From positions 1-64,000 of the IMG/VR virus record IMGVR_UViG_3300008954_000046: DNA of 64,000 bases; one strand, written 5' to 3'. The translations under genes were made by a program, and so were the position numbers. Below, piece by piece: positions 7,774 through 17,816 of the stretch (positions are counted from its first letter, which is position 1; every line of letters begins with the position of its first letter). Under the pieces are notes generated by a model. The model worked only from the letters and a program-made list of their open reading frames with translations, made no database searches and was not told where the DNA came from. Source of the DNA: a virus.

Positions 7774-9612
7774 ATGGCCAATAATAAGATTTCATACACA
7801 GAAAGAGATTTTGTAGGATTAAGGACTGACCTACTAAGATACGTAAGAGAACAATATCCTGATTTAATTCAAAATGCAAATGATGCTTCTATATTTTCAG
7901 TTCTGTTAGATTTAAACGCTGCGATAGGAGATAATTTAAATTATCATATAGATAGAAGTATACAGGAAACTGTATTACAATATGCACAACAACGTTCCTC
8001 TTTATTTAATATAGCGAGGACTTACGGATTGAAAATTCCAGGAAATAGACCTTCAGTAGCTGTCACTGATTTATCAATTACAGTTCCTGTAATGGGAGAT
8101 AAGGAAGATGTGAGATATGAGGGGTTACTTAGAAGAAATTCACAATTTAAAGGAGCGGGTCAAGTATTTGAATTGGTAGACGATGTAGACTTCTCTTCAG
8201 CTTTTGATAGTAGAGGGTTCCCAAACCGAACTAAAACCCCAAATTTTGATTCTAATGGTAATGTTATAAATTACACTATCACTAAAAGAGAAGTGGTGGT
8301 AAATGGAGTCACTAAAGTGTTTAAGAAAGTTATAACAGATGGAGATGTTAGACCATTTCTTAAAGTATTTTTACCAGAAAAGAATGTTTTAGGGGTTACT
8401 GCATTGATTCAAAAAGATGGAACTAGTATTCAAGCTTTACCAAAGAATGTAGACTTTATTAATTCAGATAATAAATGGTACGAAGTAGACGCTTTAGCAC
8501 AGGATAAAGTTTTTATTCCAGACCCAGGTAAAAAAGGAGACACTCCAGGAATAAAAGTAGGAAAATGGGTTAACACCAATAAAAGATTTGTAACAGAGTA
8601 CACCCCAGAAGGATTTTTCCATTTAACATTAGGGGGTGGAAGTAGTTCTGCGGAAGATTCGTTAGAAGACTTAACCTCTACAGGATATAAGTTAGATTTA
8701 CAACAATATATGAATAACCTTTCTTTAGGGAGTACACCTAAATCTAACACCACTCTATTCATCCAGTACAGGGTGGGTGGTGGAAAATCTACAAATGTAG
8801 GACCCAATAGTATAAATAATGTTGCTACAGTAGATTTTGCTATTAACGGACCTATTAGTACCACTAATACCGCTGTTAGAGAATCTTTAACAGTTAATAA
8901 TGTAAGTTCAGCAATAGGTGGAGCCAATCAACCTACAGTGGAGGAATTAAGAAATTATATATCTTTTAATTTTTCTGCACAACAAAGAGCTGTAACAATT
9001 AATGACTATGTATCTAGAATTCAGACAATGCCTAGTATATATGGTGCACCCGCAAAAGTCGGGGTGATGGAAGTAGAAAATAAAATAATGATTAATCTAC
9101 TCTCTTATTCGGAAGATGGAGCACTAACATCAAAGGTTAGTACGACGATGATGAGAAATATTGCAGAGTATTTGTCAGACTTTAGAATGTTAAACGATTA
9201 TATCAGTGTTACTTCAGCAGAAGTTATCGATTTAAGTACACAAATCGATTTAGTTATAGACCCAGGTTATAATCAAGCAGAAATAGTGACAAATGTAATA
9301 GATAAAGTATCAAGTTTCTTTAATCCAGATAATAGGGAAATGGGACAAGATATATTCACTGGAGAGATGGTTAAGGATATAACCAATCAACCAGGAGTAA
9401 TAAATTTAGTAGAACTAAGATTATATAATAAAGTAGGAGGTGAATATTCCCAAAATACTGTATCTCAACCTTATAAAGACCCAACCACCAAAGAAATCGC
9501 TCTAATTGACGGAACTATATTTGCACAACCAAATCAATCTTTCCAAGTTAAGTTTACCAGTAAGGATATTGTTATTAGGGTTAAATCAATGGCGCAACCA
9601 ACCATAAGTTAG
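7774..9612 (+). CDS. 6: baseplate wedge protein gp6
   Basis: This 612-residue protein fits T4 gp6 (660 residues), the subunit that forms the inner ring of the baseplate. Support comes from its place directly after gp25, its size, the N-terminal YTERDFVGLRTDLLRYVRE motif with the following SVLLDLNAAIGDNLNYHID helix typical of gp6/gpJ-type proteins, and a C-terminal half with the repeated alpha/beta domain of that family (TINDYVSRIQTMP and QIDLVIDPGYN). The stop is TAG, and 74 bases of AT-rich DNA separate it from the next structural gene. Confidence 0.8.
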   Translation: MANNKISYTERDFVGLRTDLLRYVREQYPDLIQNANDASIFSVLLDLNAAIGDNLNYHIDRSIQETVLQYAQQRSSLFNIARTYGLKIPGNRPSVAVTDLSITVPVMGDKEDVRYEGLLRRNSQFKGAGQVFELVDDVDFSSAFDSRGFPNRTKTPNFDSNGNVINYTITKREVVVNGVTKVFKKVITDGDVRPFLKVFLPEKNVLGVTALIQKDGTSIQALPKNVDFINSDNKWYEVDALAQDKVFIPDPGKKGDTPGIKVGKWVNTNKRFVTEYTPEGFFHLTLGGGSSSAEDSLEDLTSTGYKLDLQQYMNNLSLGSTPKSNTTLFIQYRVGGGKSTNVGPNSINNVATVDFAINGPISTTNTAVRESLTVNNVSSAIGGANQPTVEELRNYISFNFSAQQRAVTINDYVSRIQTMPSIYGAPAKVGVMEVENKIMINLLSYSEDGALTSKVSTTMMRNIAEYLSDFRMLNDYISVTSAEVIDLSTQIDLVIDPGYNQAEIVTNVIDKVSSFFNPDNREMGQDIFTGEMVKDITNQPGVINLVELRLYNKVGGEYSQNTVSQPYKDPTTKEIALIDGTIFAQPNQSFQVKFTSKDIVIRVKSMAQPTIS

Positions 9613-9656
9613 ATTGATTTACATATTTACGCTTTTAATTACCTTTAATTTTAATT

Positions 9657-9672
9657 AAATAAATATTTATTT
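9657..9672. promoter_or_regulatory. 16-bp perfect palindrome / TATTTAT element
   Basis: AAATAAATATTTATTT is a perfect palindrome in the 74-base gap before the gene at 9687. It contains the TATTTAT word that lies 20-29 bases before several other genes here. It could be a promoter core or protein-binding site, but its composition makes chance self-complementarity plausible. Confidence 0.35.
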
Positions 9673-9686
9673 GCCAAATTTAAGGT

Positions 9687-12600
9687 ATGCAAAAATCTTA
9701 TAGAATAAGAACAAAAATAGGTGAAGATTCTCACATCAAAGTAAATCTACAACAAGACTTTGATTTATTAGAGATTCTAAGTTTAAAATTAACCCAATCA
9801 GAAGTGTATTCGAGATTGTGTGCTGACTATGGTGTAGTAGTCGGAAGAGTGGTCGCAAATAGTGGATTGGGTATACCGAATGCAAAAATTTCTGTTTTTA
9901 TTCCTTTAACTGATGAAGATGCACAAGATGAAGTTATAACCGCTTTATATCCCTATACTGATGTAACAGATAAAAATGACGAAGGATATCGTTATAATCT
10001 TTTACCTACCACAAAACAACATAATCGTCACGCCGCTACAGGAAGTTTTATGGGTGCAGAAGAAGTAATATCTAATCCTTTAAAATTAGAGGTTTATGAG
10101 AAGTACTATAAATTTACCGCAAAAACTAATGAGAATGGGGACTTTATGATTTGGGGAGCACCTATTGGAGTTTACCAAATTCATATGTCGGTAGACGTAA
10201 GTGACATAGGCTGTTTTTCCATGAAACCCTTTAATTTTATTTCACAAGGAGTACCAGCAGAAAATTTTAAAAGTTCAGCAGAGTTCAAATCTTCAGAAAA
10301 CCTAGATACTCTCCCCCAAATTGTAATTCAAAATAAAACTATAGAAGTTGTACCATTTTGGGGGGATGATGAATTATGTAATTCAGGAGTTTCTCGAGTA
10401 GATTTCGATTTAAGAGATTCTAATGTAGAGATAAGACCTAATGCCTTATTAATGGGAAGTATTATTAGTGATAATAATGTAGAAAATGTAGGTTGGAAAT
10501 GTGGACCATCTAAAAGAATGGGTGAGGTATGTAAACTAACTACAGGGTCGGGAAAAATTGAAGCAGTCAGATTTACGATACATAAAGAAGAAGATGGCTG
10601 TACCCCTAAATTAGAAAGGATAAATTTATATAAAATAGGTGGTAATGGTTCCTTTGTTGCAGAGGTCCCAATGAATCTGGATTATCTCTATACTGATGAG
10701 TATGGAAACCAACAGATATCTGATGACCCATCTGTCGGTGTTCCAACAAGAGGAAAATATAGATTTAGAATTTCTTTTGACCAAGAATATTCCTCAGAAT
10801 CTAGAAAAGCCAAATACCTAGTCCCAAACCTACGAGAATATACCAACCAATATTTTCCTAATAGTTATAGTTTTTCTACTAATTTATTAGATTATCCTGA
10901 AGCGGACCCAGCATGGGGTGATAGTTGGGAGACTTCTCCAGCTTTCTTAACACAAGATTATTTTTATGAGATGAAACCAGATAGAGTATATTCGGTAACT
11001 CAACACATTGATTTATATAGGAATAATTATCAACCGATGCCATTTGATGGAGATGTGACTACAACTGGTGCGTGGCCCTTTACAAGAGCAGGACAAGGCT
11101 CCAAAGATAATAGATGGAATTTTATTGGTATTAAAAGTACTAATCCTGCATATGAAGCAGATTGTAGTGGGACCATAAAAGAGTTTCCACCAAATGACGG
11201 ATTTAGGGGCGGTTCTTTTATATTCTTAATGACTCAATTAAATCTTTTTGTGACACAATTAGCGATTTTCGTGCCCTTTATGTTATTGGCTTTAAGTGTT
11301 ATAATTGGAACCTTTAATCTGTTTATGCAATTAGTAGCCATGTTTGCAGACTTAGCAGCCCATAGTGCGGAGTTTATAAACTTTGTGGTTGGGTTAGGTG
11401 TTAATGTACCTTTAGGTGATATTCTAGGGGCGGTAGGGACTATTATTGGTGTATTTTTAATTGCTGCTACTGAAATTACACTATCTTTAATTATGGTAAG
11501 TGCAATTACCTCTATGAAATATAGGTTACCTTTAACAAAATATGATGAGTGTGAAAACTGTAACTGTGGTAACTTTTTTAAATTAGATATAATAGGTGTG
11601 TTCGGGTTGGGAGACTTTGAGGAAGAAGCTGGAGATGTTCTAGTGGATGACCCTTTATGTCAAATACCACCTCTATGTTCAGACCCAAGTGACCCAGGAG
11701 GTAGTAGTTGTGCAGGGAGTCCATTATATTATAGTGAGATTCATGGGGAAGAATTAGAGAATCAAGGAAGAGGAAGACTTAGTAATAAGGGGTGTTATAC
11801 TATTAGTTATGATGGTTCTGGATTTAGAACTGCCTTTGTGACGGCACTTATCACCTTAGCTATCGCGGGAATTGCATTAGGGATAATTCCAGGTGCGGGA
11901 GCTGCTGTAGGACCTTTAGTACAAGACTTAGTTATTGGGGGATTTGTTGCGGTAATTGCTGCTTTTCTATTAGCACGTTTAGCGACTATCTTTACGGCAC
12001 TTAATGAATGGAGGGTAAGAAAAAATATATATAATGGATTGTGTCAAGGAGTATTTAATCTAGGATTTTGGAATTCATGGATTAGAGGGACCCTATATCA
12101 CTTTAGATTTGAAAATAAAGTAGATGTAATAGTAGATGATGCCACCCTTCAAGAGACGAGAACAGATTTTTGTTGTAGAGATGTAATTATTACTCCAGAA
12201 GATTTAAGTGCAGATAATCCACATTATTACTATAGGTCATGTCCTTGGGGAGTAGCAGGATATATACCAGATGGTGGGGCCGCAGTCCAACAAATGAATT
12301 GGCAATACTTCTATACTGATAATGCTGATAATCTTGTACCTGCCTCTATAACCTATAGGGGAAATAAAGGGATAAACTACCCTACCACTTTAACTGAATT
12401 GGGTACTTTTGAAGATTTATCAACGAATAATTATTGTGTAGATTGTAATGAAGAAGCTGATACAGACTTTTTTATTAATAAATTAGAGTCATCATCTCAG
12501 AAGTCTCCTGCTGGAATATTAGATTATTTTATTAATCAGAAAATGATGAAATACAATTTCTGGAATATCCAAACTACTGGAATAAATAATTGGTTTGGTG

Positions 12601-13187
12601 GAAGACCAGGATTAATGACATTCATCTTTCCACCGATTAATACTGGTTTTGATAGAAATCAAAGAAATATAAGAAATGCACAATATAGACTCTTAGATGG
12701 GGATATCTCACAAGCGGTTGCTTTAAATAATGAACTTGGATTATATAAGTACCAAAGTCCTCTTCACTACCCAAGTGACCCTCAATACGGTCCATTACCT
12801 ACTGGTATGATAGACCCAGATATTGGGCCAACATTTGCAAAGAAAGAAATGAAAATTACTCCTGACAATGTAAGAGCAGATGTTATAGGAGGGAATAATG
12901 GATATACTTTTGCTCAACAAATTCCATATTATCCTTGGGGAAAAACAAACCAAACATTTGGAGATAGAGACAATAATTGGAGAACGGCACAATCTAACCT
13001 AATCACCAATAGAAACCAACCAGGAATCTTAGTAGAACCAAAGACTGGGCCAATATTTTATGGAATTCCACAAGGGGACGAACTCTCCTTTGGATATTTC
13101 CATTACTATTTTGGACTTTACCAAGGAGATACCGCGTACGACGAATTCGTGAATAAATACATACCACCAATAGAAGAAACATCGTAA
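9687..13187 (+). CDS. large baseplate/tail protein with membrane-like helices
   Basis: I do not recognise this 1166-residue protein by family. Its place after gp6 is that of T4 gp7 (1032 residues), so it may be the gp7 counterpart. Residues 50-175 look like a carboxypeptidase-regulatory-type beta domain (VVVGRVVANSGLGIPNAKIS, then ENGDFMIWGAPIGVYQI). Two strongly hydrophobic stretches follow, at about 507-610 and 711-773, each long enough for two to four membrane-spanning helices. Such segments are unusual in a baseplate protein and might enter the host membrane during DNA delivery. Cys-rich stretches (CENCNCGNF; CRDV) lie between and after them. The stop codon overlaps the next start. Confidence 0.75.
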   Translation: MQKSYRIRTKIGEDSHIKVNLQQDFDLLEILSLKLTQSEVYSRLCADYGVVVGRVVANSGLGIPNAKISVFIPLTDEDAQDEVITALYPYTDVTDKNDEGYRYNLLPTTKQHNRHAATGSFMGAEEVISNPLKLEVYEKYYKFTAKTNENGDFMIWGAPIGVYQIHMSVDVSDIGCFSMKPFNFISQGVPAENFKSSAEFKSSENLDTLPQIVIQNKTIEVVPFWGDDELCNSGVSRVDFDLRDSNVEIRPNALLMGSIISDNNVENVGWKCGPSKRMGEVCKLTTGSGKIEAVRFTIHKEEDGCTPKLERINLYKIGGNGSFVAEVPMNLDYLYTDEYGNQQISDDPSVGVPTRGKYRFRISFDQEYSSESRKAKYLVPNLREYTNQYFPNSYSFSTNLLDYPEADPAWGDSWETSPAFLTQDYFYEMKPDRVYSVTQHIDLYRNNYQPMPFDGDVTTTGAWPFTRAGQGSKDNRWNFIGIKSTNPAYEADCSGTIKEFPPNDGFRGGSFIFLMTQLNLFVTQLAIFVPFMLLALSVIIGTFNLFMQLVAMFADLAAHSAEFINFVVGLGVNVPLGDILGAVGTIIGVFLIAATEITLSLIMVSAITSMKYRLPLTKYDECENCNCGNFFKLDIIGVFGLGDFEEEAGDVLVDDPLCQIPPLCSDPSDPGGSSCAGSPLYYSEIHGEELENQGRGRLSNKGCYTISYDGSGFRTAFVTALITLAIAGIALGIIPGAGAAVGPLVQDLVIGGFVAVIAAFLLARLATIFTALNEWRVRKNIYNGLCQGVFNLGFWNSWIRGTLYHFRFENKVDVIVDDATLQETRTDFCCRDVIITPEDLSADNPHYYYRSCPWGVAGYIPDGGAAVQQMNWQYFYTDNADNLVPASITYRGNKGINYPTTLTELGTFEDLSTNNYCVDCNEEADTDFFINKLESSSQKSPAGILDYFINQKMMKYNFWNIQTTGINNWFGGRPGLMTFIFPPINTGFDRNQRNIRNAQYRLLDGDISQAVALNNELGLYKYQSPLHYPSDPQYGPLPTGMIDPDIGPTFAKKEMKITPDNVRADVIGGNNGYTFAQQIPYYPWGKTNQTFGDRDNNWRTAQSNLITNRNQPGILVEPKTGPIFYGIPQGDELSFGYFHYYFGLYQGDTAYDEFVNKYIPPIEETS

Positions 13188-14956
13188 TGGGTAATAGAAG
13201 TAATATAACAAAAGTAATTCCTACAAAAAGGTTCGCAGGTGCAACTGAAGAAGATTTAACATTCCAAGTATCACTCCAAGACACTTCCCGTGAATTAATA
13301 CAAGGGGATAGAACGGTAAATTTAAATTTGAATGACCGATTTAATGTAGAAAGACAAACCATATCCACCTATAGACCTTACGGTAAAATATACCCTATGG
13401 TAGACAACTGTTACAGTGGGTTAGCGGTTGATGAAGTAGCGTTGCAATTTACCAGTCTCCTATTCCAAGAACTATTCTATGACCAACCAGCCGCAAGTCC
13501 CTGGCCAGGATACCCACAATTCAAAGAGTTTGATATACAACGAGAAGATGTAGACGAATTTTTATCCACTACTACTAATTGGAATATGTTCATAACTTAT
13601 CCGACAGATTGTAATAGTGACGAGATAATGTATTACCAACAAGAAGAAGCACCAACGAGTAGAAGTATAAGATTTACTGCTTCACAAGGTATTCCTTTTT
13701 ACGTTTTAAATATTACAGAAAATGGAAGGGATGCTTATAGATTTTATTGCCCCACTCCTCACGGATTGAGTTTAGGTGAATATGTACAATTAAGTTTAGA
13801 TGATGGTTTAGGGACCAGTTACCAATTTGTGGGGGCAAGTAATACTTTTGCCGTTTATTCTCTTGGTGATGGAAAAAGAAATTCAGAATTAACAGTTTTT
13901 ACCCTAATAATTCCACAAGGAAATATTTCTACTACACCTCTTCCAGATTATACTTTCGGAACTATGAAGAGACAACTAAACCCAACTAATCCCGATACTC
14001 TATCTGTTTATTATGTTAGAAATCATAAAATATTAACGGAATATACCGATGCAGTGGTAAATGATTGTGGGTTTGAACAACAACCATTTCCTAATATAAA
14101 ACAAGTAGAGAGAGTAACCCCTACTGGGGTTTGTAGAGTGGCGACTAAGAACGCATATCCCGCCTATCTTTATTCTTTTACCAGAGATGTAGACGTTAAA
14201 GATTTGAGAGATAATTTAGGACGTCCACTTACTAATTTATATATTTCAGTTTTTTTAAGAAATGATTTAGGTTATTTTGATTACCCACCTCGTTATGGGT
14301 GGGAATGGAATTTTCCTCTTACCTTTATAGATTCCTCTATTGACGGAAATGGCCAAGCAGGGCCTAATGTAGTAAGAGGAGATGTAGGAAACCCACAACC
14401 TTCAGGAGTCATCGTAAGTAATGTGGGTGGTGGTGTAATGAATAGAGGAATTCCCCTTAGAGTGGGAGATACATTAAGAGGAGGGTTTTGTGAATATAAT
14501 AAAGAAGAATTAAAAGAAAGGGTTATTAGTGATATGAGACATAAGTTTAATTGGAATGAACAAGTGTTTAATCACGGCCAACGCATAAATATAACAGACC
14601 CATTTTTAGGGACTAATTACGATTTAATGAAGGGATACATTTATACTCCACATTATGAAGTACCAATCAGAAGATTTTCTACCTATATTGAGTTTGGGGA
14701 CCCAAAAGAAGTAATAAATGTACCAGATTGGGCAGAATATTGGGAAAGTAGTAAACAATGGAGATGGAGAGATTTATACGATATAGGGTTTATCGATAAT
14801 GGGGTAGGTGTGGATTACCCATTTTTAAATGACGCACAATATCCAAGTAATATCATACCTTTTTATGTTCAAAGACAAATCCGCTTTGAATCTGATGACA
14901 GTGTGACTGCAATAACAGAAACTATAGAAACATTTGTAATAGATGGCTGCGAATAA
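13187..14956 (+). CDS. putative baseplate/tail structural protein
   Basis: This 589-residue protein has no family I recognise. It starts on the last base of the upstream stop codon, and its end overlaps the next gene by 14 bases, so it belongs to a tightly coupled structural operon. The sequence is rich in Tyr, Asn, Pro and Thr with no membrane segment, typical of virion beta-structure. By order it stands where gp8 stands in T4, but the size differs (gp8 has 334 residues) and I see no motif to confirm that. Confidence 0.7.
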   Translation: MGNRSNITKVIPTKRFAGATEEDLTFQVSLQDTSRELIQGDRTVNLNLNDRFNVERQTISTYRPYGKIYPMVDNCYSGLAVDEVALQFTSLLFQELFYDQPAASPWPGYPQFKEFDIQREDVDEFLSTTTNWNMFITYPTDCNSDEIMYYQQEEAPTSRSIRFTASQGIPFYVLNITENGRDAYRFYCPTPHGLSLGEYVQLSLDDGLGTSYQFVGASNTFAVYSLGDGKRNSELTVFTLIIPQGNISTTPLPDYTFGTMKRQLNPTNPDTLSVYYVRNHKILTEYTDAVVNDCGFEQQPFPNIKQVERVTPTGVCRVATKNAYPAYLYSFTRDVDVKDLRDNLGRPLTNLYISVFLRNDLGYFDYPPRYGWEWNFPLTFIDSSIDGNGQAGPNVVRGDVGNPQPSGVIVSNVGGGVMNRGIPLRVGDTLRGGFCEYNKEELKERVISDMRHKFNWNEQVFNHGQRINITDPFLGTNYDLMKGYIYTPHYEVPIRRFSTYIEFGDPKEVINVPDWAEYWESSKQWRWRDLYDIGFIDNGVGVDYPFLNDAQYPSNIIPFYVQRQIRFESDDSVTAITETIETFVIDGCE

Positions 14957-15896
14957 ATATAAATTTACAATATCGACTAAAGACCCCACATTACAATTGG
15001 GATTCGCAACGACTTTTGATGAAGCTGGTAGAGAAGACTTAATTAAAGGGTATGAAGACGATGTGGTAAGAAAATTAATAAATCCTACTAAAGATTATGA
15101 GGTAACTAGATTCCGACATGCACCTTTAGCGGATAATTCAGAGGAGAGTCCAGATATTTTTTATCAATTTAATTTTTTCGACCCCTTAAACTCTACATGG
15201 CCTACAACTCTTCCTCTTCCTGCTCCTAATGCAGCGGTCCCATTTGGTTATAATTTCCAAGGATATGAAAATTTAGAAATAGCACAAAATACTTCAGACT
15301 TACAAAAAAGCTTTTTTAAGTTAGATTTTTATGATAGTCCTAACAGTACTAGGCAGAAATTTTATATGTCGAGTATATTGTCACCAGTTAAAGGGACTTC
15401 TGTAAATTTATTATCAATAGATTTAGATTGTTTTACCACTCCAGGTTCTGATTGGGATAACTTAAATTTACACGAACCAGATTCCCCTTTGACAGTGGAT
15501 TTTGATTTTAATAATGACGGGACAGTGGACCAAACAGTGGTTATCTATGAAACTGCACGAAATGTAGTAGTTCCTAGATTCCAGTTCGATATGGACGATA
15601 ATAATAATGGTTACTTTTTCTATTGGTTAAAAGGAGATAGTGTATTAAGTATTACTAATTTTTATATGTCATGTAAATTCTATAATGGAAGAGACGGTAA
15701 AATAAGTAGGTTCACCAATTCACTACCAAGTACGATACCTAACCCAACTAGTTTTAATCCTGCTACTTACTTATACTGTAGATTACGAATAAATAAAAAT
15801 GATTTTACCTATTGGTTGGAAGACTTACAAGGTAATAGGATAGGAACATCCATAAACACCCCAGTAGAATTTTGGGAATATATAAATCCAGTATAG
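14943..15896 (+). CDS. putative tail structural protein
   Basis: This 317-residue protein overlaps the preceding gene by 14 bases. It is predicted to be rich in beta strands and has an aspartate-rich stretch DFDFNNDGTVDQ at about residues 182-193 that resembles a calcium-binding loop. A second acidic loop (DMDDNNNGYFF) lies near residue 218. A calcium-stabilised adhesive domain is possible, but no family was recognised. The TAG stop shares its last base with the GTG start of the next gene. Confidence 0.65.
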   Translation: MAANKYKFTISTKDPTLQLGFATTFDEAGREDLIKGYEDDVVRKLINPTKDYEVTRFRHAPLADNSEESPDIFYQFNFFDPLNSTWPTTLPLPAPNAAVPFGYNFQGYENLEIAQNTSDLQKSFFKLDFYDSPNSTRQKFYMSSILSPVKGTSVNLLSIDLDCFTTPGSDWDNLNLHEPDSPLTVDFDFNNDGTVDQTVVIYETARNVVVPRFQFDMDDNNNGYFFYWLKGDSVLSITNFYMSCKFYNGRDGKISRFTNSLPSTIPNPTSFNPATYLYCRLRINKNDFTYWLEDLQGNRIGTSINTPVEFWEYINPV

Positions 15897-17779
15897 TGGA
15901 AAATTATTATTATAAAATAAAAAGAAGATTATATCCAGGGCAAATAGATGTCATTCCTACCCAGTTGCCCCAAACCTATGTTGCAGATACACACTATACG
16001 GTTAATACGGGAGAAAATTGTGGAAATTGTTTCTTTAATCAATCTGGGTTATGTACGTATTGGCAAGCACCCATACGAGAAGATTATTGGTGCCCAACAT
16101 GGAGAGACATCACCTCTACATCTCCGCTACCAACATCTCCAAGTTGTATTACAGGAGTGACTATTCCGATTCTTTTAACTCAAGATTTTAATGATATTGG
16201 GGTATATACTCCATGGGATGGCCTCGCATACCAAAGAGAAACTCTCAATAACTTTGTTTATACGGGTAATGGTAATTCTATTACAGTGTTCAATACATCC
16301 AACTTAGAGTTTAAAAAATTCTTACGAGTTGCACCATATACAATAGATTGGGGAGACGGTACAACAGGTACCCTATCTTCACCATCTCAGACTGTTGCTA
16401 CTCACACTTATACCACACCTTCCACAGCGTATACAATTACACTTAAACAAGTAAATCCGTGGGGTACAACGTATGTATCTAAAACTTTACCTATTCCGTA
16501 TTTAAATACACCACCAATTACTAATCCTTTTGGGAGCTTTGCAATTCAACCTCCTAATCTAGGAGACCCAATAGGTTGTCAGTATATCGCTCAAGATTGG
16601 ATATTTAGTGGTGATAGTAATCCAGATGTTTGGGACTTTTATAGTATGCATTATACAGATGTTCCCTTTCAAGTTACTGGTTATTCATATACTAGTCAAT
16701 TAAATATGTTAGCACAATATGGAAATGCTCCTTACCCATCAGTTGGGCAAGTGGTGAGTGTTGGGCTTTCAGGGCACGGAGTTATTAATACTATAGAACC
16801 TTCATATACTGCTTACACCATTAACCATATGGATTATACCGACTATAGTGGAGGAACCACCACTTATAGTGCTACAAGTAGAGGGTTATTCTGGGGCAAT
16901 CTCGATTATAATTGTTGTACAGATGAAGAAGGTGGGTGTGACTGTACTAATACTATTACTATTCAGCAAGGTAGTCACCCATACACTTTTGATTTAGGTG
17001 TAATAAGTCTCCTGGGTAATGGTAATCTGGGACCGTGGACTTATGGTTATCCTTACGTCCAAGGAGATATTGTCACATGGCCGAGTTCACGTGGAAATTG
17101 GGATTGTTGCTATGTCTGTATTGATGGAGTTAAATGTGAAGCTAATGACCCAAGTTTTGATACAATATGGGGAGCATGCACCGATTGTACTACACCAGGA
17201 GGAGGAGGTAGTAACAGAATAAATACTACGGGAGATAGACCACCCCACCCAATAGACCCAGATGAATTATATAGATGTGCAGAAAGTAGTTGTTCCCAAA
17301 TTCCTAAACCTGAGATAACCATGTCGGGAAACACTTACGCTTCATTATTATCACAACCAAATGTATATAAAACAATGTCAGAGTGTGAAGCAGCGTGTGG
17401 TTGTACGAATATCCAGGAATTAGAATTAACCATTACCAATCCAACTGTATGTAGTGCTTTTGTTGACAATAACGCGTGGAATCTTAATTGTGATGGAGTA
17501 GTACAGATAGTAGGTTTTGATGAGGCTGAAAGTAGTCAATATACAATAACAAATCATACTACAGGAGAGGTTAAAATCATAACACCAACAAATGGATATT
17601 ATAGTGGTGTAATTTTTGATAATCTTTGTCCAACTAGTTATAGTAGTGTAGGTGGTGCTCCTGCAGGACTTTATAATTTTACAATTGAGGATACTATTGG
17701 ATGTACCACCACTAAAACAATTTCTGTAGAACCCGACCCACTGTATTTTACAGTAATAGATGGTGGAGGTGTTTTTTAA
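15896..17779 (+). CDS. tail protein with PKD-like and SprB-like domains
   Basis: This 627-residue protein is probably an adhesive tail component. I chose the GTG at 15896, which shares a base with the upstream TAG; an in-frame TTG at 15872 would add eight residues. Near residues 145-195 lies a PKD-like domain (IDWGDGTTGTL, then HTYTTPSTAYTITL). At about 380-410 a YPYVQGDIVTWPSSRGNW stretch resembles a CBM5/12-type carbohydrate-binding module. The C-terminal 120 residues (ending PAGLYNFTIEDTIGCTTTKT) look like an SprB-type repeat. It has many cysteines, which is uncommon for phage tails. The domain set suggests binding to host-surface polysaccharide or protein. Confidence 0.7.
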   Translation: MENYYYKIKRRLYPGQIDVIPTQLPQTYVADTHYTVNTGENCGNCFFNQSGLCTYWQAPIREDYWCPTWRDITSTSPLPTSPSCITGVTIPILLTQDFNDIGVYTPWDGLAYQRETLNNFVYTGNGNSITVFNTSNLEFKKFLRVAPYTIDWGDGTTGTLSSPSQTVATHTYTTPSTAYTITLKQVNPWGTTYVSKTLPIPYLNTPPITNPFGSFAIQPPNLGDPIGCQYIAQDWIFSGDSNPDVWDFYSMHYTDVPFQVTGYSYTSQLNMLAQYGNAPYPSVGQVVSVGLSGHGVINTIEPSYTAYTINHMDYTDYSGGTTTYSATSRGLFWGNLDYNCCTDEEGGCDCTNTITIQQGSHPYTFDLGVISLLGNGNLGPWTYGYPYVQGDIVTWPSSRGNWDCCYVCIDGVKCEANDPSFDTIWGACTDCTTPGGGGSNRINTTGDRPPHPIDPDELYRCAESSCSQIPKPEITMSGNTYASLLSQPNVYKTMSECEAACGCTNIQELELTITNPTVCSAFVDNNAWNLNCDGVVQIVGFDEAESSQYTITNHTTGEVKIITPTNGYYSGVIFDNLCPTSYSSVGGAPAGLYNFTIEDTIGCTTTKTISVEPDPLYFTVIDGGGVF

Positions 17780-17816
17780 TATAATAATAAAATGAATAAA
17801 AAAAAAATAATATAAA

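Noticed and set aside
8430-8927. 165-residue minus-strand frame opposite gp6
   Set aside because: It is a shadow frame: the plus strand encodes an intact gp6 across the whole stretch.
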